Source of the DNA: JBBQVS01 sp038211295
GTDB lineage: Bacteria; Chloroflexota; Ktedonobacteria; Ktedonobacterales; Ktedonobacteraceae
Length of the DNA stretch: 64,000 nucleotides
Direction: 5' to 3'
Assembly (NCBI GenBank): GCA_038211295.1
Contig: JBBQVS010000003.1
Location: 1 to 64,000 of the forward strand
Shown: positions 24,130-32,679 of the stretch, one piece after another
How the letters are laid out: every line of letters begins with the position of its first letter
Numbering within the stretch: the stretch's first letter is position 1
The notes under the pieces: generated by a model
Told to the model about the DNA's origin: nothing
The model's database searches: none
The model's input: the letters and a program-made list of their open reading frames with translations, nothing else
Made by a program: the position numbers and the translations under genes

Positions 24130-24750
24130 ATGCACACAATGACCCGCATCACCATTCGGCCCCTACGACTCACAGACGCTGAAGATATTTCCGAACTCAT
24201 GCATATGCCCAACGTCCTCTGGGCCATGCCCTTGCTCCCTTCCACGACGCATGAGGCATGGCGTCTCACAATGGAGCAGTGGGTACGTGACGAACATGTG
24301 CATGTGTTTGTGACCGATATTCAGAATAAGGTTGTTGGGCTGGTGCATGTGCAGGTGGGACAGGGACGCGCAAGGCATAGCGCGGCCCTGTTCTTGGCGG
24401 TTCATGACAAATATCAGGGGCAAGGTCTCGGCAAAATGCTGCTGTTGACCGCGATTGACCTTGCTGATAACTGGCTCAATCTTGCCCGTTTGCACCTTCA
24501 GGTCTACACAGACAACGAGCGTGCGCTCCACATTCTCAAAAATTTTGATTTCGAGATCGAAGGACGATTACGCTCCGACAGTTATCGCAGTGGCAAGTAT
24601 ATCGATAGCTACATGCTTGGGCGACTACGCCCACAGGGGCAACATGATTATAGTAACGTTACAACGCAGACACCTGTGGTCGCGCAGGTGCCACCGACAG
24701 CGATTGCCGCCCCGTCGTCCGACACAAGTTCAGGAGAAGCGCAAGAATGA
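24130..24750 (+). CDS. GNAT-family N-acetyltransferase
   Basis: A 206-residue protein. The acetyl-CoA loop is visible as HDKYQGQGLGKMLLLTAIDLA (Q/RxxGxG/A form), preceded by strands carrying VVGLVHVQV and followed by LHLQVYTDNERALHILKNFDFEIEG, the usual GNAT ending. A Pro/Thr/Ser-rich tail of about 35 residues follows. Two close ATGs exist (24130, 24139); AAGGAG sits 2 and about 11 bases before them, so the second may be used. Its stop overlaps the ATG of the kinase gene (ATGA), which suggests coupled translation. The acetyl acceptor is unknown. Confidence 0.85.
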   Translation: MHTMTRITIRPLRLTDAEDISELMHMPNVLWAMPLLPSTTHEAWRLTMEQWVRDEHVHVFVTDIQNKVVGLVHVQVGQGRARHSAALFLAVHDKYQGQGLGKMLLLTAIDLADNWLNLARLHLQVYTDNERALHILKNFDFEIEGRLRSDSYRSGKYIDSYMLGRLRPQGQHDYSNVTTQTPVVAQVPPTAIAAPSSDTSSGEAQE

Positions 24751-25889
24751 GTGAGCAACACATACCCCCTCCTGCCGCCCCCCTGCTAGCGTCGCAAACA
24801 CTCCTCAAGAGCCTTGTACAGGCTCTTCCTTCGCCAATTATCATTGTTGACCGTACATTGACCGTCATACATGCTAATACCGCGGCCCTCCACGTGGTAA
24901 GCACAAAAACAATGCTACAGGGGCTTCCACTAACGCAGATTGTGCAAGACGAGGCCATAACCGCTCTTGTTCAAGCAAGCATTGAAACGGGAAGCGTGCA
25001 GAAGGGCAGCTTCACGAGAAGTCGCCCTGACAAGCTATGGAACGTTGTCGTGACACCGCTTGCGGCACAGGGCGAGCCAACAAACGTCAAAGACCTGTCT
25101 TCCTCAGACGAGTTACGCGCCACATTTCGGTTTTTTCTGGTAGCAATCGAGGATGTTATCGAGATGCAGCGTCTGGAGCAGGTGCAACGCGACTTCATCG
25201 CGAACATTTCGCACGAGTTACGCACGCCTCTGACCGCGATTCGACTTCTCGCGGAGACGCTGGAAGATATTATTGATACAGACCCTGACAAGGCACAGGA
25301 GTTCGTGGAGAAAATCGAGGTCGAGGCGTACTATCTCAACGATATGATCTCGGAGTTGCTGGATCTTTCGCGTATCGAGTCGGGGCAGGCGGCTATGACC
25401 ATCGAGCCAATAGAGGCGGAGCGGTTGGTGCGCGAGGTAATGGCGCGTATGTTGCCGCTCGCGCAACGTCACCGCGTCATGCTTCGCACGGATGTACAGC
25501 AGGGTAAGACGCGTGTTGCCGCCGATAGCAAGCAGATCACGCGGGTGCTAGTCAATCTTGTGCACAATGCTATCAAGTTTACACCATCGGGCGGCACCAT
25601 CACGCTTGGTACAACACTCATGCCAGAGCAAGGAACGCAACGTTTCTTTGTGCGCGATACGGGGGTGGGTATTCGCAAAGAAGAGTTGCCACGCGTGTTT
25701 GAACGCTTCTATAAGACGGATCGTGCGCGTTCAAAAGCGGACTATTTCGGCCCCGGTGGTGGTGGAACAGGACTCGGACTCGCCATCGCGCGTCATGTCG
25801 TCGAGATACACGGCGGACATATCACCGTCGAGAGCACCCTGGGACAGGGCAGTACGTTTACCTTTATTTTGCCCGTTGTGAGCGCGTGA
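24747..25889 (+). CDS. PhoR-like soluble sensor histidine kinase (PAS-HisKA-HATPase)
   Basis: A 380-residue kinase. A PAS domain covers about residues 20-130 (PSPIIIVDRTLTVIHANTAA), a phospho-acceptor helix has FIANISHELRTPLTAIRLL (His near 155), and the ATPase domain shows N in LVNLVHNAIKF, DTGVGI, and GGGGTGLGLAIARHVVE. No membrane segment is predicted, unlike E. coli PhoR; the sequence style and its place 1 kb after the PhoP-type regulator and pst genes make it the likely phosphate kinase. The ATG overlaps the acetyltransferase stop. The pairing with the regulator at 22952 is inference. Confidence 0.85.
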   Translation: MSEQHIPPPAAPLLASQTLLKSLVQALPSPIIIVDRTLTVIHANTAALHVVSTKTMLQGLPLTQIVQDEAITALVQASIETGSVQKGSFTRSRPDKLWNVVVTPLAAQGEPTNVKDLSSSDELRATFRFFLVAIEDVIEMQRLEQVQRDFIANISHELRTPLTAIRLLAETLEDIIDTDPDKAQEFVEKIEVEAYYLNDMISELLDLSRIESGQAAMTIEPIEAERLVREVMARMLPLAQRHRVMLRTDVQQGKTRVAADSKQITRVLVNLVHNAIKFTPSGGTITLGTTLMPEQGTQRFFVRDTGVGIRKEELPRVFERFYKTDRARSKADYFGPGGGGTGLGLAIARHVVEIHGGHITVESTLGQGSTFTFILPVVSA

Positions 25890-25925
25890 CACAGAGGGAG
25901 CGCGGATGAGGAAACAAGCAGGAGA

Positions 25926-26001
25926 CATGGCGCGGGCAAGCCGCGCCACTACTGTATGGCCTGTCACGCCGCTTACGCCGCTTGTCGAGGCGCGGCTTGC
26001 C
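25926..26001. repeat. REP-like intergenic element, copy B
   Basis: GGCAAGCCGCGCC (25935-25947) and its reverse complement GGCGCGGCTTGCC (25989-26001) flank 41 bases. The left half, ATGGCGCGGGCAAGCCGCGCCACTAC, is nearly identical to copy A at 7308. It lies between the kinase gene and the MoxR gene. Confidence 0.6.
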
Positions 26002-26107
26002 AGTGTCATACCCTCAAGCGATGGCATGAACTATACGCTTCCAAAATCCGTATATATAATGACAGGTATATTTTTCGCTTTTCTTATTGTCCAGGAAAGG
26101 GTGCATT

Positions 26108-27100
26108 ATGAACAACGACGGGGACGCAATCTCGTTAGCTTCGGTTCAACAGATCGCGAACACTATCCGCGACAATGTAGCGCGGATGATTATTGGCAAA
26201 AGCGATGTAATTACCCTTTTACTTGTTGCCTTGTTAAGCGATGGTCATGTGCTTATCGAGGATGTGCCGGGCATGGGCAAGACGGTGATGGCAAAAGCGT
26301 TGGCGCGTTCGCTCGGCGCAAGCTTTCAGCGCGTGCAGGGGACACCCGATCTGCTTCCGAGCGATATTATTGGGGTGAGCTATTTCGATCAGCGTAAAAG
26401 CGAGTTTATTTTTCGGCAAGGCCCTCTGTTCGCGCAGATTGTGCTGGTAGATGAAGTCAATCGCACAACACCGCGCACGCAGGCGGCCCTGCTCGAAGCA
26501 ATGGCGGAACGACAGGTAACGGTTGACCGCGACACACTGATGCTGCCAAAACCTTTTCTTGTCCTCGCGACTCAGAACCCGCTTGAACTGGAAGGCACGT
26601 TTCCGCTCCCAGAGGCGCAACTTGATCGGTTTTTATTGAGTATCCAGATTGGGTATCCAAGCGAAGAAGAGGAGCAGGAAATACTGCATCGCTTCAAGTT
26701 TGATGACCCACTCGACACCTTGAAACCTGTTCTCTCGGCGCAACAGATTGTCGCGTTGCAACACGTCGTTCGCACGGTACGCTGGCAACCAGCAGTGGAA
26801 CGCTATTTGCTCGCAATCGTGCGTGCGACCCGCACCAATCCCGCGATTCAGATTGGCATTAGCCCGCGCGGAACGCTGGCACTCTATCGAGCGTGTGAGG
26901 CTTACGCCGCGATACAGGGGCGCGATTTTGTGCAACCGGACGATGTGAAATATCTCGCACCTCGCGTCCTCGCGCATCGCTTACTCACCACGACCCGCAC
27001 ACGGATGCGCGGCAAGCGGAGCATGGAATTGATGGACAACATTATCCGCACTATTCCCGTCCCTGTAGAAAAGATCGCGTCCGCACAAAGCAAAGGCTAA
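26108..27100 (+). CDS. MoxR-family AAA+ ATPase
   Basis: A 330-residue AAA+ protein of the MoxR group. Walker A is EDVPGMGKTVMAKALA, Walker B is VLVDEVNRTTPRTQAALLEAM, sensor 1 is LATQNPLELEGTFPLPEAQLDRF, and sensor 2 lies in ISPRGTLALYRACEAYA. MoxR ATPases act as chaperone-like factors and are usually encoded next to DUF58 and transglutaminase/DUF4129 genes, exactly as here. AGGAAAGG lies 7 bases before the ATG at 26108. The DUF58 gene follows after 7 bases. Confidence 0.93.
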   Translation: MNNDGDAISLASVQQIANTIRDNVARMIIGKSDVITLLLVALLSDGHVLIEDVPGMGKTVMAKALARSLGASFQRVQGTPDLLPSDIIGVSYFDQRKSEFIFRQGPLFAQIVLVDEVNRTTPRTQAALLEAMAERQVTVDRDTLMLPKPFLVLATQNPLELEGTFPLPEAQLDRFLLSIQIGYPSEEEEQEILHRFKFDDPLDTLKPVLSAQQIVALQHVVRTVRWQPAVERYLLAIVRATRTNPAIQIGISPRGTLALYRACEAYAAIQGRDFVQPDDVKYLAPRVLAHRLLTTTRTRMRGKRSMELMDNIIRTIPVPVEKIASAQSKG

Positions 27101-27107
27101 ATCCCTG

Positions 27108-28532
27108 ATGGATACCGACCAGATGCCGCTAGATATTGATAAAAAGATGCTTTCCTATCGTCGCCCCTGGTATCTGCTCGCCCTGTTTCTTCTACTTGTT
27201 GCTGTCGTGGCGCGGCAACCACTTGTGCTTGTTGCCGCGATCTTCACTATTCTTATCGCGCTCGTTCCCGAAGTATGGTATCGCTATGCCCTGCGTCGCC
27301 TCACGGTACGACAGGAGGTAGACCAGAAGCATCTTTTCTTTGGTGAGGAGGTCACGCTCTCGATCAGTATCGAAAACCGGAAACTGCTACCACTCTCCTG
27401 GCTCGATGTTGAGAACCAGATTACACCAGCGTTAGCTGTGCCTAAAAAGCAAGAGCTGCGTCTGCAACGTGTCAGTCAGGATAGATTGGCCACTACATGG
27501 TTGCTCTGGCCTTTGCAACGCGTCACACGTCGCTATCATATGCGCGGCCTCTCGCGTGGGCTACACACGTTTGGCCCACTACGTCTGCGAAGTAGCGACC
27601 CTTTCGGATGGCTTGAATGTGATATGCGCCTGCCAATAGTCGAACACTTGTTGATATATCCACTGGTGGCCCCGCTTGAGACGCTGGGCCTCGCCTCGCT
27701 ACATCCCTTTGGCGATTATGCATCGCAACACCGTCTGCTCGAAGACCCGCTACAGGTCGCGGGTGTGCGCGATTATCGGCTCGGCGATGAGCCACGCCGT
27801 ATTCACTGGAAGGCAAGCGCACACATGGGCATTCTGCAAAGCAAAGTTTATGAACCGAGCAGTCTACGCCGTTTGCTTGTGCTGCTCGATGTCTGGAACT
27901 ATTCGGATATCTGGAAGGGGGCGGACACCGAGATTCAAGAATTGGCGATTACGGTTGCGGCCTCCCTCGCGCTCTGGGGACTCGATGAGGGCTACAGCGT
28001 GGGCTTGCTGACCAATAGCGCGGTTACGTTGCCGCCAGAAGATCAGGAAAAGACTCTGACCTTTTATGAGGAAGTACCAAACGTGCAAGACACACCCGCC
28101 ATTCGGTTCGACATACCAACCGCAGAGATTTCTTCGCCCGGTATCAGCGTTCCCTATTCGCGCGACTATGGGCAGTATGAGCACATTCTTTCGACTCTGG
28201 CACAGCTCGCGCCAAACTATACTACGCGCATCGAACTCCTGCTAACAACAGAGGAGACGATGTTCCCGCTCGGAACAACAATTGTGCTGGTGAGCGCGAC
28301 ATCAGCATTGACGGACGATACACTTGAACAACTGGTAGAGTTGCGCCGCGCGGGAGCCGTCGTCTATCTCGCGCTTATTGGACATCGCGATGCGAAGACT
28401 TCGCTTGAAACCTATAACCTGCCCATTCATTATGTAGGCGGAAGTGAGAAATGGCATGAACTTGTTGCAACCGTCAGCACTGCAAAAGATGAGACACTGG
28501 GTACAAGCACAACTGCGCTCCAGTTGGATTGA
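27108..28532 (+). CDS. DUF58-domain membrane protein
   Basis: A 474-residue protein. Two adjoining hydrophobic segments at about 20-60 (YLLALFLLLVAVVARQPLVL...) anchor it; a beta-rich region follows, and then the DUF58 core with GVRDYRLGDEPRRIHWKASAH (about residues 223-243). After it comes a von Willebrand A-like section (LLVLLDVWNYSD). DUF58 proteins work with MoxR ATPases in an uncharacterised membrane assembly or maturation process. The three genes 26108-29964 form one operon, with the next start lying inside this gene. Confidence 0.88.
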   Translation: MDTDQMPLDIDKKMLSYRRPWYLLALFLLLVAVVARQPLVLVAAIFTILIALVPEVWYRYALRRLTVRQEVDQKHLFFGEEVTLSISIENRKLLPLSWLDVENQITPALAVPKKQELRLQRVSQDRLATTWLLWPLQRVTRRYHMRGLSRGLHTFGPLRLRSSDPFGWLECDMRLPIVEHLLIYPLVAPLETLGLASLHPFGDYASQHRLLEDPLQVAGVRDYRLGDEPRRIHWKASAHMGILQSKVYEPSSLRRLLVLLDVWNYSDIWKGADTEIQELAITVAASLALWGLDEGYSVGLLTNSAVTLPPEDQEKTLTFYEEVPNVQDTPAIRFDIPTAEISSPGISVPYSRDYGQYEHILSTLAQLAPNYTTRIELLLTTEETMFPLGTTIVLVSATSALTDDTLEQLVELRRAGAVVYLALIGHRDAKTSLETYNLPIHYVGGSEKWHELVATVSTAKDETLGTSTTALQLD

Positions 28533-29964
28533 AACCTTTGCTATACCAGTTATCGCAAGCATTATGGACGCGCAACTCATCTTTGTTGTGCTTGTCTTTG
28601 TCTCACCAGTTTTCGCGGGCGGACAGATTGGTGATCCTTTCTTGAGCGAAATCACCATCATACTGCTTGGCTTGGTACTACGTTGGTGGGCAATGTGGCT
28701 TACAAACCGCGTACAACACGGGATGAATGAGCAGCGTCAACGGCTTTTGCGTGTTCTTGGGTTGCTACTCGCGGCGGGACTCGTGGTTGGCACGCCGCTA
28801 TTACAGGTTCGTACCGTGCTTTCACTCATTTTTTCGTCGGCTCTTGTCCTGTGGTTCTGGTGGCGCAGTATGCGTCATGCCGATGGATTAAGCGATGAAC
28901 AACTCGTGACTTCGTTCAGGATAGGCTTTGCAATATTGCTGGTTGTATTGCTTTTATCTGTATTCTACCTCGACGCAACATATAACGTTCTTTTCACCAC
29001 TCTTGCTCAAGCATTGCCTATCTTCTTTTTGAGCGGTCTACTCGGACTATCTTTTACCCGCATCGCACTAATTCGTCGCGAAAGCACACGGTATGCTCCC
29101 GATAGGCCCGCGTCAGGCTCGACCCGCAACTGGCTCATCGCGCTGACGGTGTTCTGGATAGCGGTTGTTGGTGCCGTCCTTGCCTTTAGTCTATTCTCCT
29201 TTCAAGCAATACTAGAGGTTGTAATCGTACTCTGGGCAGGTATAACCGCGATTCTGAATGTGCTGCTCACCATCATTGCCTATATTATTACTCCTATTCT
29301 CTATGTTATCGCGTTTCTGTTTCTCGCCCTCTTGAATCTGTTTCATATGAAAGGTGGAACTGCTGCCGCGCCCGTCTACCCAGCACAACGCAGCAATCCA
29401 ATCGGGCATCCAGAAGCGTTTTCACCAGAAGCACTGACGACGGGACGTTTTGTGCTGTTGTCACTTTCGCTCATCATCCTCTTTTTCGTCGCACGCGCAA
29501 TTTTACGGCGTGTGCGTACCGGACACAAAAAAGAGGGCAATGTGGAAGAGATACGTGAGGGAATATCTCTGCGTGCTCTTGTGCAGCAACGCCGCGACGA
29601 GCGTATACAGCGCGTCGCACGTCCGACTCCGCCACTTGAAGCACTCGATTCGCAGACCGCACGCGCTCACTACCGCGACCTCTTGCAAACAATGGCGATC
29701 AATAGACCAGAGCTGGCCCGACGAGCCGATGAGACGCCAACCGAATATCAAATACGCCTGCTCACCTTCGCGCAAGAGGAAGTAGCACACGATACACTCG
29801 ACAGCATAAACGCAATGGAACCTTCCAATCAGACCGTTCTGGATACACTTACGCATAACTATAGTCTGGAACGTTACGGCGGCAAAGACTTGGAGCAAGT
29901 ACAACAAAGCTATCTACGCAAATGGGTGCCGCGCCTGATTGCGCGATTAACAGGTAAAGCATAA
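28456..29964 (+). CDS. Polytopic membrane protein with C-terminal DUF4129
   Basis: About 502 residues. Some ten membrane helices fill residues 15-300 and one more lies at about 345-365 (FVLLSLSLIILFFVARAIL). The cytoplasmic C-terminus (AHYRDLLQTMAINRPELARR, ETPTEYQIRLL, LTHNYSLERYGG) matches DUF4129, the tail usual in transglutaminase-like partners of MoxR/DUF58. No transglutaminase catalytic Cys-His-Asp domain is seen. The start is uncertain: ATG 28456 overlaps the DUF58 gene by 77 bases, GTG 28444 and ATG 28489 are alternatives, and none has a good ribosome binding site. Confidence 0.78.
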   Translation: MNLLQPSALQKMRHWVQAQLRSSWIETFAIPVIASIMDAQLIFVVLVFVSPVFAGGQIGDPFLSEITIILLGLVLRWWAMWLTNRVQHGMNEQRQRLLRVLGLLLAAGLVVGTPLLQVRTVLSLIFSSALVLWFWWRSMRHADGLSDEQLVTSFRIGFAILLVVLLLSVFYLDATYNVLFTTLAQALPIFFLSGLLGLSFTRIALIRRESTRYAPDRPASGSTRNWLIALTVFWIAVVGAVLAFSLFSFQAILEVVIVLWAGITAILNVLLTIIAYIITPILYVIAFLFLALLNLFHMKGGTAAAPVYPAQRSNPIGHPEAFSPEALTTGRFVLLSLSLIILFFVARAILRRVRTGHKKEGNVEEIREGISLRALVQQRRDERIQRVARPTPPLEALDSQTARAHYRDLLQTMAINRPELARRADETPTEYQIRLLTFAQEEVAHDTLDSINAMEPSNQTVLDTLTHNYSLERYGGKDLEQVQQSYLRKWVPRLIARLTGKA

Positions 29965-30204
29965 TACTTCTATCTACCCAATAGGGCTATCTCTTTTTTC
30001 GTTTCACAATGTATCATTATATATCTTTTTATTTCAAATCGTACTGTATATGTGAAAGAGAGTATTGCCTGTTACTCTATACATGTATATACGTCGATAA
30101 TCATAGGTTCAGAAAGGCAAGCATCAAGGATGGTGCGCTATCTCTACTCTATGATTATTGTTTGATGTAAAATTTTATCTATTTAAAACGGGGGAACTTT
30201 ACAC
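29965..30204. other. Gene-free AT-rich stretch
   Basis: A 240-base AT-rich spacer after the DUF4129 gene. A weak hairpin (CCCAATAGGG) followed by a T-rich tail lies near 29980; nothing else can be assigned apart from the GGGGGA ribosome binding site of the next gene. Confidence 0.4.
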
Positions 30205-30972
30205 ATGTCTAAAAAGACGCTTATCATGCTTGTCGCTTCAATCGGTTTTCTGACACTTACTATACTTTCCGCATTTGCTTTTGTCGCCACGCACACATCA
30301 GCGCACGCCGCGGCTGGTTCAAAGACGGTTCATCTGGCTTTCACTGGCCTGATTACGGCAGGCCAGGGTAAGGGGACACCCCTTACTGGTGGGCTTACAG
30401 AGGTTGTACAGAATGGTGGAGCCTTCGCTGGTGCCTTGACACTGCCTGGCGGCGCAAAAATTCCAACAACGGGACAGATCACCGGCCCGAAAATCAGCAT
30501 CACCTTCGCGGTTTCGGCGACTGCCTCTATCACAGGCACAGGCAAATTTGAGAAGAGTGGAGACTATATTGGTCGCTTCCAGGTATTCGCGGGCAAGAAT
30601 AAGACCGCTGATGGTATCTGGAGCGCATTGCCAGTTGTCAATAACCCCAGCGTAATCGCGCTTGCCTTCGTTGGTGCCGATGACAAAGGCCCAAGTGCCG
30701 GCGCGATCTACACGGGCGCGATTGTTCTCAATAGCCGCACGCTCGTTGGTACATTCAGCTTGCCAACAGGTGCAGTCATTCCCGTCAAGGCCAAGATTGG
30801 TGCAGACGGTCAGATCCGCGTAGAATTCCAGCTCTCCGCAACCGCTAAAATAGTTGGCGAGGGTCAACCAGTCAAAACCGCCGCCGGTGTGTTGAGCGGT
30901 TTTGTCGGTGGCTTCAAAGGCCCACAGGTTGGCGACACGGGCAAATGGGTTGCCGCCACCTTCACGCTCTAA
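30205..30972 (+). CDS. Secreted protein with two copies of an unrecognised domain
   Basis: A 255-residue protein with a Sec signal peptide (MSKKTLIMLVASIGFLTLT..., cut after about AHAAA, residue 36). The mature part is a tandem duplication: FAGALTLPGGAKIP...ITFAVSATASITGTG aligns with LVGTFSLPTGAVIP...VEFQLSATAKIVGEG about 110 residues later. Both are Gly/Thr/Ala-rich and probably all-beta. No cysteines and no catalytic motif are seen. GGGGGA lies 9 bases before the ATG, and a strong terminator follows, so it is a single-gene unit. Function unknown. Confidence 0.7.
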   Translation: MSKKTLIMLVASIGFLTLTILSAFAFVATHTSAHAAAGSKTVHLAFTGLITAGQGKGTPLTGGLTEVVQNGGAFAGALTLPGGAKIPTTGQITGPKISITFAVSATASITGTGKFEKSGDYIGRFQVFAGKNKTADGIWSALPVVNNPSVIALAFVGADDKGPSAGAIYTGAIVLNSRTLVGTFSLPTGAVIPVKAKIGADGQIRVEFQLSATAKIVGEGQPVKTAAGVLSGFVGGFKGPQVGDTGKWVAATFTL

Positions 30973-30990
30973 GAACATTGCGTAGCGCAC

Positions 30991-31037
30991 AAAAGTATCC
31001 CCTATCCGCAGGAAGCGCGATAGGGGATACTTTTTTT
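30991..31037 (+). terminator. Rho-independent terminator after the secreted protein gene
   Basis: AAAAGTATCCCCTATC (30991-31006) pairs perfectly with GATAGGGGATACTTTT (31019-31034); the T run extends to 31037. The A run on the left makes it usable for the converging hydrolase genes as well. Confidence 0.9.
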
Positions 31038-31099
31038 CAGCAACTCTCTATCCCCTCTTGATACAAGCCTTGTCCACATAGTACAGTACAAGTTACGCT

Positions 31100-31744
31100 T
31101 TACACGTCCAACGTCTGCACGAAATTCTCTATAATGGCTTGTACCTCATCGAGACGGCCCTGAAAGAAGTGATCCGCTCCCTCAATCGCGATCATACGTT
31201 TGGGCGCGGGTATCTGCTCAAACCACGAAAGGGCGAGTTCGTATGGGGCCAACTCGTCCTCTGTGCCATGAAGCAGCAGTTTCGGTTTGTGGCATCCCTG
31301 TAGCGTATCGCCCTCGAACCATTTCGCGGGTACACCCAGGCCAATCATTACCTGAGCGCGATCATCATTGGCGGCGACACGTAGGCCAACAAAAGAGCCA
31401 AACGAAAAGCCTGCGAGAATAACCGGCGTGCTGGGATAACGACGACTCAGAAACTCCAACGCGTAACGTACATCGTCCAGTTCCCCGCGTCCCTCGTCGT
31501 ATGTTCCTGTGCTATGCCCAACGCCACGAAAGTTGAAGCGGAGCGTGGGAATATTGAGATTGTGCAATGTTTGGGCCACCTTGAACACGACCTTGTTGTG
31601 CATTGTGCCGCCGCCAAGCGGATGCGGATGACAAACAAGGCCAGCATAAAGCGGACACGACCCCTCTTCCTCAGGCTTGAGGATTGCTTCAAGGTGGCCC
31701 TGTTGCGTTGGAATGTTCACATGCAAAATTTGATTACTACTCAT
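31100..31744 (-). CDS. Alpha/beta hydrolase (small serine hydrolase)
   Basis: A 214-residue hydrolase. The oxyanion region is VCHPHPLGGGTMHNKVV, the strand-turn PTLRFNFRGVGHSTGTYDEG follows, the nucleophile lies in LAGFSFGSFVG (Ser near 99), and the acid/base pair is in LLLHGTEDELAPY and GADHFFQG. This HPHPxxGG...NFRGVGxS pattern is the CocE/NonD-like small hydrolase group. No signal peptide. It follows the next hydrolase gene by 15 bases in the same direction and is probably cotranscribed. Substrate unknown. Confidence 0.85.
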   Translation of the reverse strand: MSSNQILHVNIPTQQGHLEAILKPEEEGSCPLYAGLVCHPHPLGGGTMHNKVVFKVAQTLHNLNIPTLRFNFRGVGHSTGTYDEGRGELDDVRYALEFLSRRYPSTPVILAGFSFGSFVGLRVAANDDRAQVMIGLGVPAKWFEGDTLQGCHKPKLLLHGTEDELAPYELALSWFEQIPAPKRMIAIEGADHFFQGRLDEVQAIIENFVQTLDV

Positions 31745-31759
31745 AGCACTCTTCGTCCC

Positions 31760-32590
31760 CTACGCTGAAAGCGAGGCCAGAAAATCTAGCACGATATGGT
31801 TAAACTCTGCTGGCTTCTCCATGTTGGGATGGTGCGCGGTATCATGAATAACAGCTTTTTTCGCGTTAGGAATACTGATTGACAGCGTCTGAGCAATCTC
31901 TTGTATCTCCTTGACATCCTCATCTCCTACAATAGCCAGCGTAGGTGCGTGTATCTCGCCAAGTCGTGGCAGGGCAGTCTTCTCTTCCGAACGGGGCGAT
32001 GGTGTATCCTCTGTCTGCAACGAGTAGTTATGCAGATTCATCTCACGAACACGCGCACGCACCTGTGGATTCACCTGCTCTGGTGTGCGGTTTGGGCCAT
32101 CCGTCCAGATGCGGTTTTCAATCTCAACCACCTGCTCGAAATCACCACGCTTGAGGGCCGCGTCTAGCACCTTCTGTAATGCCTTTATCTCTTCCGTCTC
32201 AGGCCACTCGAAGCCGCTTACTCCGGCACCAACCGTAATCAGTGCGTCAACCATTGTGGGGTGCGCCAGCGTGAAATCTATGGCGATACCACCACCCATC
32301 GAAAGACCCATCAGATACGTTTTCTCGACACCAAGAAAGGTCAACAGAGTGTAGAGATCCTCAACCATCGTAAAATCGCCATCCGTCGGAACCGCCGAAT
32401 TTCCGAAACCACGCACATCGTAGCGCAACGTGCGGTAATGTTGCGCGAATACATCGAACTGGTCATCCCAGAGTCGGCGATCAACGAGGCCACCGTGAAC
32501 AAGCGTTAGTAGATGACCTTCACCCGCAAGCTCGTAGTAGAGCCTTGTTCCGTTGACCTCAGCGTATCCCGTTTGTATTTGTGTAGGCAT
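31760..32590 (-). CDS. Alpha/beta fold hydrolase
   Basis: A 276-residue protein: LLTLVHGGLVDRRLWDDQ gives the HG oxyanion motif, RTLRYDVRGFGNS the usual strand, LMGLSMGGGIAIDFTLAHP the nucleophile elbow (Ser near 101), and the acid and base are in IVGDEDVKEI and HDTAHHPNMEKP. It belongs with the large esterase / C-C hydrolase / haloperoxidase-like group. An earlier in-frame start at 32623 exists, but GAAGGAG lies 6 bases before the ATG at 32590. Substrate unknown. Confidence 0.87.
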   Translation of the reverse strand: MPTQIQTGYAEVNGTRLYYELAGEGHLLTLVHGGLVDRRLWDDQFDVFAQHYRTLRYDVRGFGNSAVPTDGDFTMVEDLYTLLTFLGVEKTYLMGLSMGGGIAIDFTLAHPTMVDALITVGAGVSGFEWPETEEIKALQKVLDAALKRGDFEQVVEIENRIWTDGPNRTPEQVNPQVRARVREMNLHNYSLQTEDTPSPRSEEKTALPRLGEIHAPTLAIVGDEDVKEIQEIAQTLSISIPNAKKAVIHDTAHHPNMEKPAEFNHIVLDFLASLSA

Positions 32591-32679
32591 GATTGGCTCC
32601 TTCAAAAATAATGCGCGTGCCACTGTCTGAGTATAATCTATTATACCCTACAGCGGCACGCGCTATCACACGCCCCCCA

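Noticed and set aside
25906..26397. 163-codon frame running from the kinase gene end into moxR
   Set aside because: Its first part translates the REP-like element and the rest is out of frame with moxR; no ribosome binding site.
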